In this document: positions 24,727 to 32,345 of the stretch, piece by piece
Numbering within the stretch: position 1 is the first letter of the stretch
Layout of the letters: each line of letters starts with the position of its first letter
Source: DATHKG01 sp035489435
GTDB lineage: Bacteria > Bacteroidota > Bacteroidia > Chitinophagales > Chitinophagaceae
Strand: one strand, 5' to 3'
NCBI GenBank assembly: GCA_035489435.1
Contig: DATHKG010000015.1
Length of the DNA stretch: 64,000 bases
Program-made: the position numbers and the translations under genes
The notes under the pieces: generated by a model
The model's database searches: none
Told to the model about the DNA's origin: nothing
The model's input: the letters and a program-made list of their open reading frames with translations, nothing else

Positions 24727-26322
24727 TCAGGCAGGTTGTTTCTTTACTTCAGCTATAGCGCGAATCACCGCCTGATCATACTGGTTATGAACTTCATAAT
24801 AACCCTGCATTCTCCAGAGCTGCCTGGCCATCCAGGTCTTAATTCTTTTCTGAACCTCGCGCTTGTCGGCTGCAGAAAGATTTTCGAGATTCACATTTTC
24901 ATTCTTCATAAATGTCACTAAATGGTTCCAGGCATCAGTTGAATCCCGGAATCCTGAAGCGAATTCCGCCGGAGTTTTAAACTTATTGAAATAATCCTTC
25001 CGGTCGATATAATACTGGTAAATAAAACGTGTAAACTTTCCATCATAAAACAATGGGCCCATGGCTGGTGAAAATGCCGTTGTATCAAAAGGAACAAACA
25101 CGTCTGGGGTAATGCCACCCCCACCGTAAACCGTACGGCCTCCTTTTGTTTTAAATGGCTTGCCAAATGCTTCCTTAAGTGTATCTGCATGTACCACTTC
25201 GCCATTGTGAAAACGCGTTGTCACCTCATCCTGGTAAGCGGCCCTGCCTGCTGCATATGATTTTTGAATACTGCGGCCGGCAGGCGTATAGTACCTTGCA
25301 ACCGTAAGCCGGAGTGCCGCACCATTGCTCAGGTTATATTGTTCCTGCACCAGGCCCTTGCCGAATGTACGCCGGCCGATAATTGTGCCGCGGTCCCAAT
25401 CCTGGACGGCACCAGCCAAAACCTCGCTTGCCGAGGCTGAGCCCTCATCGACCAGTATCACCAGTTTCCCGGCCTCAAAAAGCCCCGGACGTTTGCTGTT
25501 AAAATCAATCCGCGGTTGTTTATCGCCCTGCGTATATACAATCAGTTTATCCCCGTCAAGGAATTCATCAGCCATATTTACAGCTTCATTCAAAATTCCT
25601 CCTCCATTACCCCGGAGATCAAGAACCAGGTTTTTCATACCCAACTTCTGCAATTTTTCCAGTGAATACATGAACTCACGATAAGTTGTGCCTGAAAAAC
25701 GACCGACATGTATCAGCCCTGTTGTACTATCAACAAGATAAGCCGCATCAACCGAATATAAGGGAATGGTGCCTCGCGTGATCGTGACCGGTAGCTGCTG
25801 GTTACCGCGAACTATCAATACATTAACGGGCGATCCACGTTCGCCGCGCAATAGCTTTTTTATCTTATCAGAACTTATTTTCACCCCCGCTACAACAGAA
25901 TCCCCCACTTTAATAAACTTATCGCCAACCTTCAGACCTGCTTTTTCACTGGGTCCTTCAGTTGAAACATTCGTCACATTTACGGTGTCATTGATGATAA
26001 GAAATTCCACCCCAATGCCTTCGAAATTGCCCTGCAGGTCTTCATTTACCTCAGCAAGATGAACGGCAGGGATGAATATTGAATGTGGATCGAGATGGGT
26101 AAGCATGGCCTGGACAGCATCTTCTGTTAAAGAATCTGTATCTACAGGATCTACATATCTTTTATTCACAAGGTCCACCACTTCCTGCAATGATGAACGT
26201 TTTGAGGAAGCAAAAAAGCCTTGGGTTGAAGGGATGTTTTCGCGCAATTTATATCCGATTCTCATGCCCACAATCATTACTATTGCAAAAAGTAATGGTA
26301 ACCAAACCTGCAGTTTTTTCAT
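24727..26322 (-). CDS. ctpA: S41-family C-terminal processing peptidase
   Basis: A 531-residue periplasmic protease. It has an N-terminal membrane anchor (WLPLLFAIVMIVGMRIGY), then a PDZ domain at about 90-175 (GNFEGIGVEFLIINDTVNV, AGLKVGDKFIKVGDS). The S41 catalytic core has the nucleophile in DEGSASASEVLAG and the general-base lysine in TFGKGLVQEQY. A C-terminal helical extension of about 150 residues ends NQYDQAVIRAIAEVKKQPA. It cleaves C-terminal tails of envelope proteins. The -7 box (TACCTTCG, minus strand) ends five bases before the ATG, suggesting a leaderless message. Confidence 0.92.
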   Translation of the reverse strand: MKKLQVWLPLLFAIVMIVGMRIGYKLRENIPSTQGFFASSKRSSLQEVVDLVNKRYVDPVDTDSLTEDAVQAMLTHLDPHSIFIPAVHLAEVNEDLQGNFEGIGVEFLIINDTVNVTNVSTEGPSEKAGLKVGDKFIKVGDSVVAGVKISSDKIKKLLRGERGSPVNVLIVRGNQQLPVTITRGTIPLYSVDAAYLVDSTTGLIHVGRFSGTTYREFMYSLEKLQKLGMKNLVLDLRGNGGGILNEAVNMADEFLDGDKLIVYTQGDKQPRIDFNSKRPGLFEAGKLVILVDEGSASASEVLAGAVQDWDRGTIIGRRTFGKGLVQEQYNLSNGAALRLTVARYYTPAGRSIQKSYAAGRAAYQDEVTTRFHNGEVVHADTLKEAFGKPFKTKGGRTVYGGGGITPDVFVPFDTTAFSPAMGPLFYDGKFTRFIYQYYIDRKDYFNKFKTPAEFASGFRDSTDAWNHLVTFMKNENVNLENLSAADKREVQKRIKTWMARQLWRMQGYYEVHNQYDQAVIRAIAEVKKQPA

Positions 26323-26325
26323 CTA

Positions 26326-26397
26326 GACGAAGGTAGTTTTTGTAAAATTTGCGGCTAAGTTCATAATTAATTCTCAATTTCGAACTTTACCTTCGTC
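26326..26397. promoter_or_regulatory. symmetrical divergent promoters of ctpA and the GlcNAc-kinase-like gene
   Basis: GACGAAGGTA (26326-26335) and TACCTTCGTC (26388-26397) form a perfect 10-bp inverted repeat. On each strand it contains TACCTTCG, one base off the Bacteroidota -7 consensus TAnnTTTG, pointing outward to ctpA (minus) and to the kinase-like gene (plus). The two promoters therefore appear as mirror images and may share a regulator. Confidence 0.5.
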
Positions 26398-26430
26398 GAC
26401 TGGCAGGCAAAACAATAAATAAAGTTTGAT

Positions 26431-27273
26431 ATGGCTATTTTAATCGCAGACAGTGGTGCTACGAAATGTGAATGGTGTTATATAGATGACAATAAACGAA
26501 AAAAGCGGTTTTCCACCCAGGGTATAAGCCCATATTTCCTTAATACAGATGAAATTGAGACCCTGTTGAAGCTGGAGCTGGTTCCTGGTTTGAAAAAATC
26601 AGTACCTGACCGGGTATTTTACTATGGCACTGGCTGCAAAAATCCGGATAATGTTAAGAGTATCAAAAAAGCGATATCCAGGGTATTTAAAACTTCAAAA
26701 ATAGAGGTCGCTACAGACCTGATGGCAGCTGCCAGGGCATTATGTGGGGACGATAAAGGCATTGTAAGCATTCTTGGCACCGGTAGCAATAGTTGCTATT
26801 TTGATGGTAAAAAAATAAAAAAGAACAGCCCGGGGCTCGGCTACGTACTTGGTGATGAAGGCAGCGGTGCCTACCTGGGGAAAAAAGTTTTACAATACTA
26901 TCTCTACAATACTTTTGACGAAGAACTGCGTTACAAGTTCGACCTTAAATACAACACAAACGATCTCGCGATCCTGGACCAGGTCTATAAACATCCACTT
27001 CCCAATAAATATCTTGCTGGTTTCACGCTTTTTCTTGTTGAAAACCGCGGACATTATATGATTGAAAATATCATTGAAGACGGTCTTAATGATTTTTTCT
27101 TTACCCATCTTTGTAAATATGGTGAAAGCTGGAAGCTGCCTATGTATTTTGTTGGAAGTGTTGCTTATGGTTTCAAAGATGTAATTCGAGACCTTTGCAG
27201 CGGTTATGAATTTGAATTCGGTAAAATCCTGCGGGCACCGATGGAAGGATTAATCGAATATCATAACAATTAA
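26431..27273 (+). CDS. N-acetylglucosamine kinase-like protein (BadF/BadG/BcrA/BcrD ATPase family)
   Basis: A 280-residue ASKHA-fold kinase. The phosphate-1 motif is at the start (LIADSGATKCEWCYID), phosphate-2 at about 112-120 (SILGTGSNSCYFDGK), and a glycine-rich stretch is LGYVLGDEGSGAYLGKKVL. Related proteins phosphorylate N-acetylglucosamine or other amino sugars. murQ lies 67 bases downstream, which supports a role in recycling peptidoglycan amino sugars in the cytoplasm. Confidence 0.85.
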   Translation: MAILIADSGATKCEWCYIDDNKRKKRFSTQGISPYFLNTDEIETLLKLELVPGLKKSVPDRVFYYGTGCKNPDNVKSIKKAISRVFKTSKIEVATDLMAAARALCGDDKGIVSILGTGSNSCYFDGKKIKKNSPGLGYVLGDEGSGAYLGKKVLQYYLYNTFDEELRYKFDLKYNTNDLAILDQVYKHPLPNKYLAGFTLFLVENRGHYMIENIIEDGLNDFFFTHLCKYGESWKLPMYFVGSVAYGFKDVIRDLCSGYEFEFGKILRAPMEGLIEYHNN

Positions 27274-27292
27274 TAATCTTTGATATGAGAAC

Positions 27293-27300
27293 TACCTTTG
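27293..27300 (+). promoter_or_regulatory. candidate -7 box for murQ
   Basis: TACCTTTG matches TAnnTTTG exactly, 40 bases before the murQ ATG. No TTTG is present at the expected -33 distance, so the site is only tentative; murQ may also be read from the upstream gene. Confidence 0.35.
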
Positions 27301-27340
27301 CGTCCCCCACAACAATCAATTTTTATTTCAATAGCTATTC

Positions 27341-28162
27341 ATGGATGATTTTAATAAGGTAACGGAGCAGTCAAGCAATTACAGGCATCTTGATAAAATG
27401 GACATAACGCAGTTATTGAAGCTTATCAATGATGAAGATAAAACCGTTCCAGCTGCTGTGGAGAAGTCATTGCCACAGATTGAAAAGCTGGTTGCCGTTG
27501 TGGTAGACAGAATGCTGGCCGGTGGTCGTATGTTCTATGTCGGTGCCGGAACCAGCGGACGGTTGGGCATCCTTGATGCAAGTGAAATTCCACCAACTTT
27601 CGGAATGCCTTTCGACCTGGTTATAGGATTGATAGCCGGTGGTGAGCGCGCCATACAGCGCCCTGTAGAAATGGCCGAAGACAGCTGGGAACAGGGTTGG
27701 CTTGATCTGAAAGAACATGATGTAAACGAAAAAGATGTTGTGATAGGTATTGCCGCAAGTGGTACCACCCCTTATGTGATTGGTGCCCTGAATGAGTGCC
27801 GCAAAAATGGAATTGCAACTGGTTCCATCGCCTGTAATGAAGGTTCCCCGCTTGCCGCAGCCGCAGACTACCCCATTGAAGTAGTGGTAGGTCCGGAATT
27901 TGTTACCGGTAGTACAAGAATGAAAAGTGGCACAGCACAAAAGCTGGTGCTTAATATGATTTCGACTACCGTCATGATACAGATCGGAAGGGTTGAAGAC
28001 AATAAGATGGTGAACATGCAGCTATCTAACAGCAAACTGGTAGACCGTGGCACGCGTATGGTGATGGATCAGACAGGCATGACCGATTATGAAGAAGCAA
28101 AGAAATTATTACTACGATTTGGCAGTGTAAAAAAGGCCGTTGATTCGTTAAAATTTAACTGA
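27341..28162 (+). CDS. murQ: N-acetylmuramic acid 6-phosphate etherase
   Basis: A 273-residue SIS-domain enzyme. It begins VTEQSSNYRHLDKMDITQLL and has the SIS phosphosugar-binding motif FYVGAGTSGRLGILDASEIP (about 63-82). The MurQ signatures are GIAASGTTPYVIGAL and FVTGSTRMKSGTAQKLVLN. It cleaves the lactyl ether of MurNAc-6-phosphate to give GlcNAc-6-phosphate and lactate during cell wall recycling. It follows the amino sugar kinase-like gene. Confidence 0.95.
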   Translation: MDDFNKVTEQSSNYRHLDKMDITQLLKLINDEDKTVPAAVEKSLPQIEKLVAVVVDRMLAGGRMFYVGAGTSGRLGILDASEIPPTFGMPFDLVIGLIAGGERAIQRPVEMAEDSWEQGWLDLKEHDVNEKDVVIGIAASGTTPYVIGALNECRKNGIATGSIACNEGSPLAAAADYPIEVVVGPEFVTGSTRMKSGTAQKLVLNMISTTVMIQIGRVEDNKMVNMQLSNSKLVDRGTRMVMDQTGMTDYEEAKKLLLRFGSVKKAVDSLKFN

Positions 28163-28183
28163 TTAATAGTGGTCCTGCACAAT

Positions 28184-28211
28184 AAAAAAAATTTGGAAAC
28201 CCTATTCCAAA
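28184..28211 (-). terminator. terminator-like hairpin oriented on the minus strand
   Basis: TTTGGAA (28192-28198) pairs perfectly with TTCCAAA (28205-28211), loop of six. Read on the minus strand it is followed by eight T (28191-28184). Both flanking genes are on the plus strand, so if functional it would stop antisense transcripts. Confidence 0.4.
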
Positions 28212-28228
28212 AAAAGTAAATTGCCAGC

Positions 28229-28792
28229 ATGCAGGATCTGGAACCATTTTATAATTGGCGACACATTTACACCAGTGAGCAGGATGATAAATCGCCTTTT
28301 TTTGGTAGGGTGTATTCTGAATTTGTTTTCAGTCAGACTATCTATAACTACTATATCCATCCTCAATGGGATGAGTTTGGCTCGCGTACGCTTTACTGCA
28401 AAGTTCTGATGGCCGACTATGAGGAACACTACATGATCATCGAACTGATCGGGGAGTGGAACGACGCTATAGAAAATGATATAATGGAATTGAAGCGTGA
28501 GGTGATTGATCCATTCTTTAGTTTCGGCATCACAAAGTTTATACTTGTCGCAGAAAACGTATTGAATTTTCACAGCGGTGACCGCGACTATTACGACGAA
28601 TGGTTCGAAGAGGTAACCGATGAAAATGGTTGGATCGTTTGTTTAAATATGCCCGAATCAACCCAACACGATTTTAAACGAGCCAAGATAAACCGTTTCA
28701 TTGAGCTGATGGAAATCGATAACTGGCGGATTTACCGGCCTTTCCATCTTTTTAAAAAAATTGACCAGGAGATCATGAAGCGGCTGGATTAG
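28229..28792 (+). CDS. conserved hypothetical protein
   Basis: A 187-residue soluble acidic protein beginning QDLEPFYNWRHIYTSEQDD. It has alternating beta strands and helices and many aromatic and acidic residues (NYYIHPQWDEFGSRTLYCK, EEHYMIIELIGEWNDAIEND, YYDEWFEEV). I do not recognise an enzyme motif; the style is that of widely conserved Bacteroidota proteins of unknown function. It lies between murQ and the aromatic amino acid operon. Confidence 0.7.
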   Translation: MQDLEPFYNWRHIYTSEQDDKSPFFGRVYSEFVFSQTIYNYYIHPQWDEFGSRTLYCKVLMADYEEHYMIIELIGEWNDAIENDIMELKREVIDPFFSFGITKFILVAENVLNFHSGDRDYYDEWFEEVTDENGWIVCLNMPESTQHDFKRAKINRFIELMEIDNWRIYRPFHLFKKIDQEIMKRLD

Positions 28793-28858
28793 GCCACCCG
28801 CAAAGCTTTTGTCCTTCCCAGGCAGGTTTGAGTTCCGTAAATCACTTTCAAAATAAAT

Positions 28859-28888
28859 TTTGTTATTTGAGATTACTTGTTATTTTTG
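28859..28888 (+). promoter_or_regulatory. promoter of the pheA attenuator transcript
   Basis: TTTG (28859-28862), 18 bases, TATTTTTG (28881-28888): an exact match to the Bacteroidota TTTG / TAnnTTTG promoter with near-canonical spacing. The expected start is at about 28893-28896, which coincides with the ATG of the leader peptide (28894). The leader is therefore probably translated from a leaderless RNA. Confidence 0.7.
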
Positions 28889-28893
28889 ATGCC

Positions 28894-28974
28894 ATGTTAA
28901 AAGCGAAAGCATACCGGTTCTTCTTTTTTTATTTTAGCTTCTATTTTAGAAGTGAGCCGGGAATGCTTTGTTGA
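28894..28974 (+). CDS. pheL: Phe/Tyr-rich leader peptide of the pheA operon
   Basis: A 26-codon frame starting ATG TTA AAA at 28894 and ending TGA at 28972-28974 encodes MLKAKAYRFFFFYFSFYF, then RSEPGMLC. Seven Phe and three Tyr codons lie among residues 7-18, including four consecutive Phe. It sits just upstream of a terminator and pheA, so it is a leader peptide whose translation senses charged tRNA-Phe (and perhaps tRNA-Tyr). No Shine-Dalgarno is needed if the transcript is leaderless. Confidence 0.85.
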   Translation: MLKAKAYRFFFFYFSFYFRSEPGMLC

Positions 28975-29032
28975 ATCATAAAAATAAACTGACAATCAAC
29001 ATAAGAATCCCGGCCTGAGTGCCGGGATTTTT
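28906..29032 (+). promoter_or_regulatory. transcription attenuator of the pheA operon
   Basis: Four pairing segments are visible. Segment 1 is AAAGCATACCGG (28906-28917), inside leader codons 5-8. Segment 2 is CCGGGAATGCTTT (28957-28969) at the end of the leader; it pairs with segment 1. Segment 3 is AATCCCGGC (29006-29014). Segment 4 is GCCGGGATT (29021-29029), which forms a perfect 9-bp terminator with segment 3, followed by T to 29032. GCCGGGA in segment 2 (28956-28962) can instead pair with TCCCGGC (29008-29014) as antiterminator. A ribosome stalled at the Phe codons covers segment 1 and frees segment 2, allowing read-through. Confidence 0.85.
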
Positions 29033-29046
29033 CATTAAATAAGATT

Positions 29047-29880
29047 ATGCAAACACGCGTTTCGATCCAGGGTTATGAAGGTAGTTTTCACCAGGTAGCA
29101 GCCCGGCAATATTTTGGTAAGGATGTTACAGTGATACCCTGTGGCAATTTCCGGGACGTGGTTAAGATAGCCGGCAACAAAAAAGAAAGCGAAGGTGGTG
29201 TGATGGCTATTGAAAATTCTATTGCCGGCAGCATATTGCCGAATTATAACCTGCTTCAAAAAAGCAACCTGAAGGTTACCGGCGAAATCTATTTGCAAAT
29301 CAGGCAACACCTGCTTGTGAACCCCGGTGTTTCAATCGATGATATCCGTGAGGTTCACTCACACCCGATGGCGATTCAGCAGTGTCTTGTTTATCTCGAC
29401 AAATTTAACTGGAAACTGGTTGAAACCGAAGACACTGCTCTTAGTGCAAAACATGTTCATCAGCACAGGAGCAAACACATAGCGGCTATCGCATCAAAAC
29501 TTGCATCGGAATTATTTAGCCTCGATATGATCGCTCCAAATATTCACACAATGAAATCGAACTATACCAGGTTCCTTATCATTCAACGTGAAGGGCAGGT
29601 TAACCCGGTCACAGATGCAAACAAGGCTTCCGTTAATTTTCATACGGATCACTCCCGCGGCAGCCTTGCCAGGGTGTTGACGGCGATTGCAGATGGTGGA
29701 ATCAATCTCAGCAAATTGCAGAGTTTCCCGATACCCGGCAGTGACTGGAAATATTCATTTCATGCAGACATGGAATTCGAAAACATTGATCAGTTTGAAG
29801 AAGTGATTAAAAAGATAAAACCGTTGACGGAAGAAACGAAGGTGTATGGAGTTTATAAAAAGGGAAATGTAGTTAGTTAG
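29047..29880 (+). CDS. pheA: prephenate dehydratase
   Basis: A 277-residue monofunctional enzyme without a fused chorismate mutase. The catalytic domain is at about 1-180: VSIQGYEGSFHQVAARQYFG, MAIENSIAGSILPNYNLL, and the TRF motif in SNYTRFLIIQ. A C-terminal ACT domain is at about 195-270 (GSLARVLTAIADGGINLSKL). It converts prephenate to phenylpyruvate. The Phe-binding ESRP motif of other dehydratases is replaced by QSFP, so allosteric control may differ. It is the first structural gene after the Phe leader and attenuator, followed by the aminotransferase and tyrA. Confidence 0.95.
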   Translation: MQTRVSIQGYEGSFHQVAARQYFGKDVTVIPCGNFRDVVKIAGNKKESEGGVMAIENSIAGSILPNYNLLQKSNLKVTGEIYLQIRQHLLVNPGVSIDDIREVHSHPMAIQQCLVYLDKFNWKLVETEDTALSAKHVHQHRSKHIAAIASKLASELFSLDMIAPNIHTMKSNYTRFLIIQREGQVNPVTDANKASVNFHTDHSRGSLARVLTAIADGGINLSKLQSFPIPGSDWKYSFHADMEFENIDQFEEVIKKIKPLTEETKVYGVYKKGNVVS

Positions 29881-29945
29881 AAGTGGTGAGTTGTGAGTGG
29901 TGAGTTGTGAGTTTAGTTATGAGTTATGAGTGATGAGTGAGTTAA
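29881..29945. repeat. GTGAGTTGTGAG/TTATGAGTTATGAG repeat downstream of pheA
   Basis: Beginning at the pheA stop codon, the sequence consists of repeated GTGGTGAGTTGTGAG units, then TTATGAGTTATGAG units. Positions 29917-29944 are identical over 28 bases to the inverted copy at 21034-21061 behind the anti-sigma gene. It is therefore a member of a dispersed repeat family. Confidence 0.85.
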
Positions 29946-30034
29946 GAAATGTGGAGGTATTTAGTTGATGGTGAATGGAAGGTGCAATGAATATTTAATA
30001 GTATTGGTGGCAATTTAGAATAACGTTAGTAAAT

Positions 30035-31198
30035 ATGACAATGATAAAGACATCAGGTAGACTTGAGGGAATTGGCGAATACTATTTCTCAAAGAAATTG
30101 AGGGAAATAGATGAGCTTAATAAAGCCGGCAAAAATATTATTAGTCTTGGCATTGGCAGTCCCGATCTGCCACCACATCCTGATGTTATAAAAGTTTTAC
30201 AGGATGAAAGCAGCAAACCTTCAGTGCACGCTTATCAATCATATAAGGGTTCACCGGTACTGAGGAAGGCTATCAGTGACTGGTACAACATATGGTATGG
30301 TGTAACTCTTGATCCCGAGTCGGAAGTGTTGCCCCTGATAGGCTCTAAAGAAGGCATTATGCATATCTGTATGACCTACCTGGATGCAGGTGATGAAGTG
30401 TTAGTGCCCAACCCGGGTTATCCTACTTACAGAAGCGCTGTTGCGCTTGCCGGTGGTAAGGCTGTGTCGTATGAACTGACGGAAGCAAATTCCTGGGAAC
30501 CTGATTTTAATGCAATTGAAAAAAATGATCTTACCAGGGTGAAACTTATGTGGATCAATTATCCGCAAATGCCAACCGGTAAACTTCCTTCAGGGGAACT
30601 ATTTCAAAAAATTGTTGATTTCGGGATTAAACACAGCATTCTTATCTGTCATGATAACCCATATAGTTTTATCCTGAATGATAAACCGGCCAGCATCATG
30701 CACACAACCGGGGCCATGCAAACGGCGATTGAACTGAATTCACTCAGCAAATCGCAGAACATGGCAGGCTGGCGGGTAGGGATGCTTGTAGGAAGTGCAG
30801 AAAGGATAAATGAAGTGATGCGGTTTAAAAGCAACATGGACAGCGGAATGTTTCTTCCTGTACAACTTGCAGCAGCCAAAGCACTATCGCTGGGCAAGGA
30901 CTGGTACGAAAGCTTAAATAAGATCTACCAACAAAGAAGGGAAAAAGTATTCGCTCTTTTAGCTTTACTTGGTTGTGATTACGACAAAGCCCAGGCAGGG
31001 ATGTTCGTATGGGCTAAGGTGCCGGCTGCTGAAGAATCAGGTTATACCCTGAGCGATAAAGTTCTTTACCAGGCGCAGGTATTTATTACCCCCGGTGGAA
31101 TTTTTGGAAGTGCCGGCGAAGGATATGTAAGAGTAAGTTTATGTTGTAAGGAAGAAAATATTGATACAGCCATGGAACGAATAAAAAAATCACTGTAA
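30035..31198 (+). CDS. class I/II aminotransferase (aromatic/aspartate type)
   Basis: A 387-residue PLP enzyme of fold type I. It has substrate-domain start LGIGSPDLPPHPDVIKVL and the cofactor-proximal NPGYPTYRSAVALAGG. The PLP lysine is in NSLSKSQNMAGWRVG (about residue 236), with a final VRVSLCC near the C-terminus. Its place between pheA and tyrA implies transamination of phenylpyruvate and 4-hydroxyphenylpyruvate to Phe and Tyr. The family also includes aspartate and LL-diaminopimelate aminotransferases. The tyrA ATG follows after one base. Confidence 0.88.
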   Translation: MTMIKTSGRLEGIGEYYFSKKLREIDELNKAGKNIISLGIGSPDLPPHPDVIKVLQDESSKPSVHAYQSYKGSPVLRKAISDWYNIWYGVTLDPESEVLPLIGSKEGIMHICMTYLDAGDEVLVPNPGYPTYRSAVALAGGKAVSYELTEANSWEPDFNAIEKNDLTRVKLMWINYPQMPTGKLPSGELFQKIVDFGIKHSILICHDNPYSFILNDKPASIMHTTGAMQTAIELNSLSKSQNMAGWRVGMLVGSAERINEVMRFKSNMDSGMFLPVQLAAAKALSLGKDWYESLNKIYQQRREKVFALLALLGCDYDKAQAGMFVWAKVPAAEESGYTLSDKVLYQAQVFITPGGIFGSAGEGYVRVSLCCKEENIDTAMERIKKSL

Positions 31199-31199
31199 G

Positions 31200-32039
31200 A
31201 TGCAGGTCACCATTATAGGCATTGGATTAATCGGCGGATCGCTCGCAATGGCACTAAAGGAAAAGTCTATCGCTACTCATGTGATTGGTGTTGATAACAA
31301 TCCCGTTCATGCTCAGAAAGCACTTGATCTTGGCCTGGTTGATGAGATACTTGATCTCAAATCTGCCGTGGCAAAATCTTCCCTTATCATCATTTCCATA
31401 CCTGTAAACGCAGCGGAAAAGATGATCAATGGCTTGCTTGACCTGGTAGATAAGCAGGTTGTAATGGATACCGGCTCTACAAAAGAAAGCCTGATAAATA
31501 TTGTCAGGGGACATAAAAACCGGAACCGGGTAGTAACAACTCACCCGATGTGGGGTACAGAGTATAGTGGTCCTGAAGCAGCTATGCATGGCGCATTCCA
31601 GGATAAGGCGACCGTGATTTGTAACAAAGATGAAAGTGACCGTGATGCCCTGGCGCTGGTTGAAAATATTTATCGTGCCCTCGGCATGCACATACTTTAT
31701 ATGGATGGCGCTGCCCATGACCTGCATGCCGCATACGTGAGTCATATTTCGCATATTACTTCGTTTGCCCTGGCAAATACCGTATTGGAAAAGGAGCGGG
31801 AGGAAGACGCCATTTTTGAACTTGCCAGTGGTGGTTTTGAAAGCACCGTGCGACTTGCAAAATCCAACCCGGAGATGTGGGTTCCGATACTCATGCAAAA
31901 CAGGGAAAATGTGCTCGATGTGTTGAATGAACACATCACACAGCTAAGAAAATTCAAAAGTTGCCTCGAGAAGGAAAACTATACCTACCTGCAGGAGCTG
32001 ATTGAAAATGCCAATAAAATCAAGAGAATTCTGAAGTGA
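31200..32039 (+). CDS. tyrA: prephenate dehydrogenase
   Basis: A 279-residue enzyme. The N-terminal Rossmann motif is IIGIGLIGGSLAMALK. The catalytic histidine region is VVTTHPMWGTEYSGPEAA (about 110-127). The helical dimerisation domain contains AAYVSHISHITSFALAN. It oxidises prephenate to 4-hydroxyphenylpyruvate for tyrosine. It lacks the fused domains seen in some homologues. The stop overlaps the GTG start of the next small gene (GTGA), indicating tight coupling in the pheA operon. Confidence 0.93.
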   Translation: MQVTIIGIGLIGGSLAMALKEKSIATHVIGVDNNPVHAQKALDLGLVDEILDLKSAVAKSSLIIISIPVNAAEKMINGLLDLVDKQVVMDTGSTKESLINIVRGHKNRNRVVTTHPMWGTEYSGPEAAMHGAFQDKATVICNKDESDRDALALVENIYRALGMHILYMDGAAHDLHAAYVSHISHITSFALANTVLEKEREEDAIFELASGGFESTVRLAKSNPEMWVPILMQNRENVLDVLNEHITQLRKFKSCLEKENYTYLQELIENANKIKRILK

Positions 32040-32248
32040 GCTGGAACTTTGACACGATATTTTTTCTTGCTTTTGGGTGCCTCGCCCTGTACCTGGGTTT
32101 TAGCGGATCGCGCTGGCTTTTTTGGGGGGGTACCAGTCATGAAAGACTTGAAAAGCGATTAGGGGTGGGTTATCGTAAAATAATCAATCTGTTCTTTGGG
32201 TTTTTATGCCTGCTGATCGGTGTCTATTTTTTGTTATGGGATACTTAA
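32036..32248 (+). CDS. small two-helix membrane protein
   Basis: 70 residues from a GTG at 32036 overlapping the tyrA stop. Two hydrophobic helices (about 7-22, TIFFLAFGCLALYLGF, and 48-67, KIINLFFGFLCLLIGVYFLL) flank a polar loop with HERLEKRLGVGYRK. No family is recognised. It is probably the last gene of the pheA transcript. Confidence 0.65.
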   Translation: MSWNFDTIFFLAFGCLALYLGFSGSRWLFWGGTSHERLEKRLGVGYRKIINLFFGFLCLLIGVYFLLWDT

Positions 32249-32318
32249 CTGGTTGACAGTTAAAGCAGAGTAAAAATCAGGACTTAAAACTAAAACTGGC
32301 TTTAAGGCACGAAAATCG

Positions 32319-32326
32319 TACCTTTG
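32319..32326 (+). promoter_or_regulatory. candidate -7 box for the DEAD-box helicase gene
   Basis: TACCTTTG is an exact TAnnTTTG match, 19 bases before the ATG at 32346. A convincing TTTG at -33 is not present. It would give a transcript with a leader of about 12-15 bases. Confidence 0.5.
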
Positions 32327-32345
32327 CGCCAAATTTTTTAAAATT

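Noticed and set aside
29006..29032. Simple terminator of the upstream hypothetical gene
   Set aside because: A promoter and a Phe-rich leader frame lie between that gene and the hairpin, and a competing antiterminator segment exists, so an attenuator explains it better.
31254..31934. 226-codon minus-strand frame inside tyrA
   Set aside because: It is entirely antisense to a clear prephenate dehydrogenase, with Cys/His-rich unstructured content and no family resemblance.
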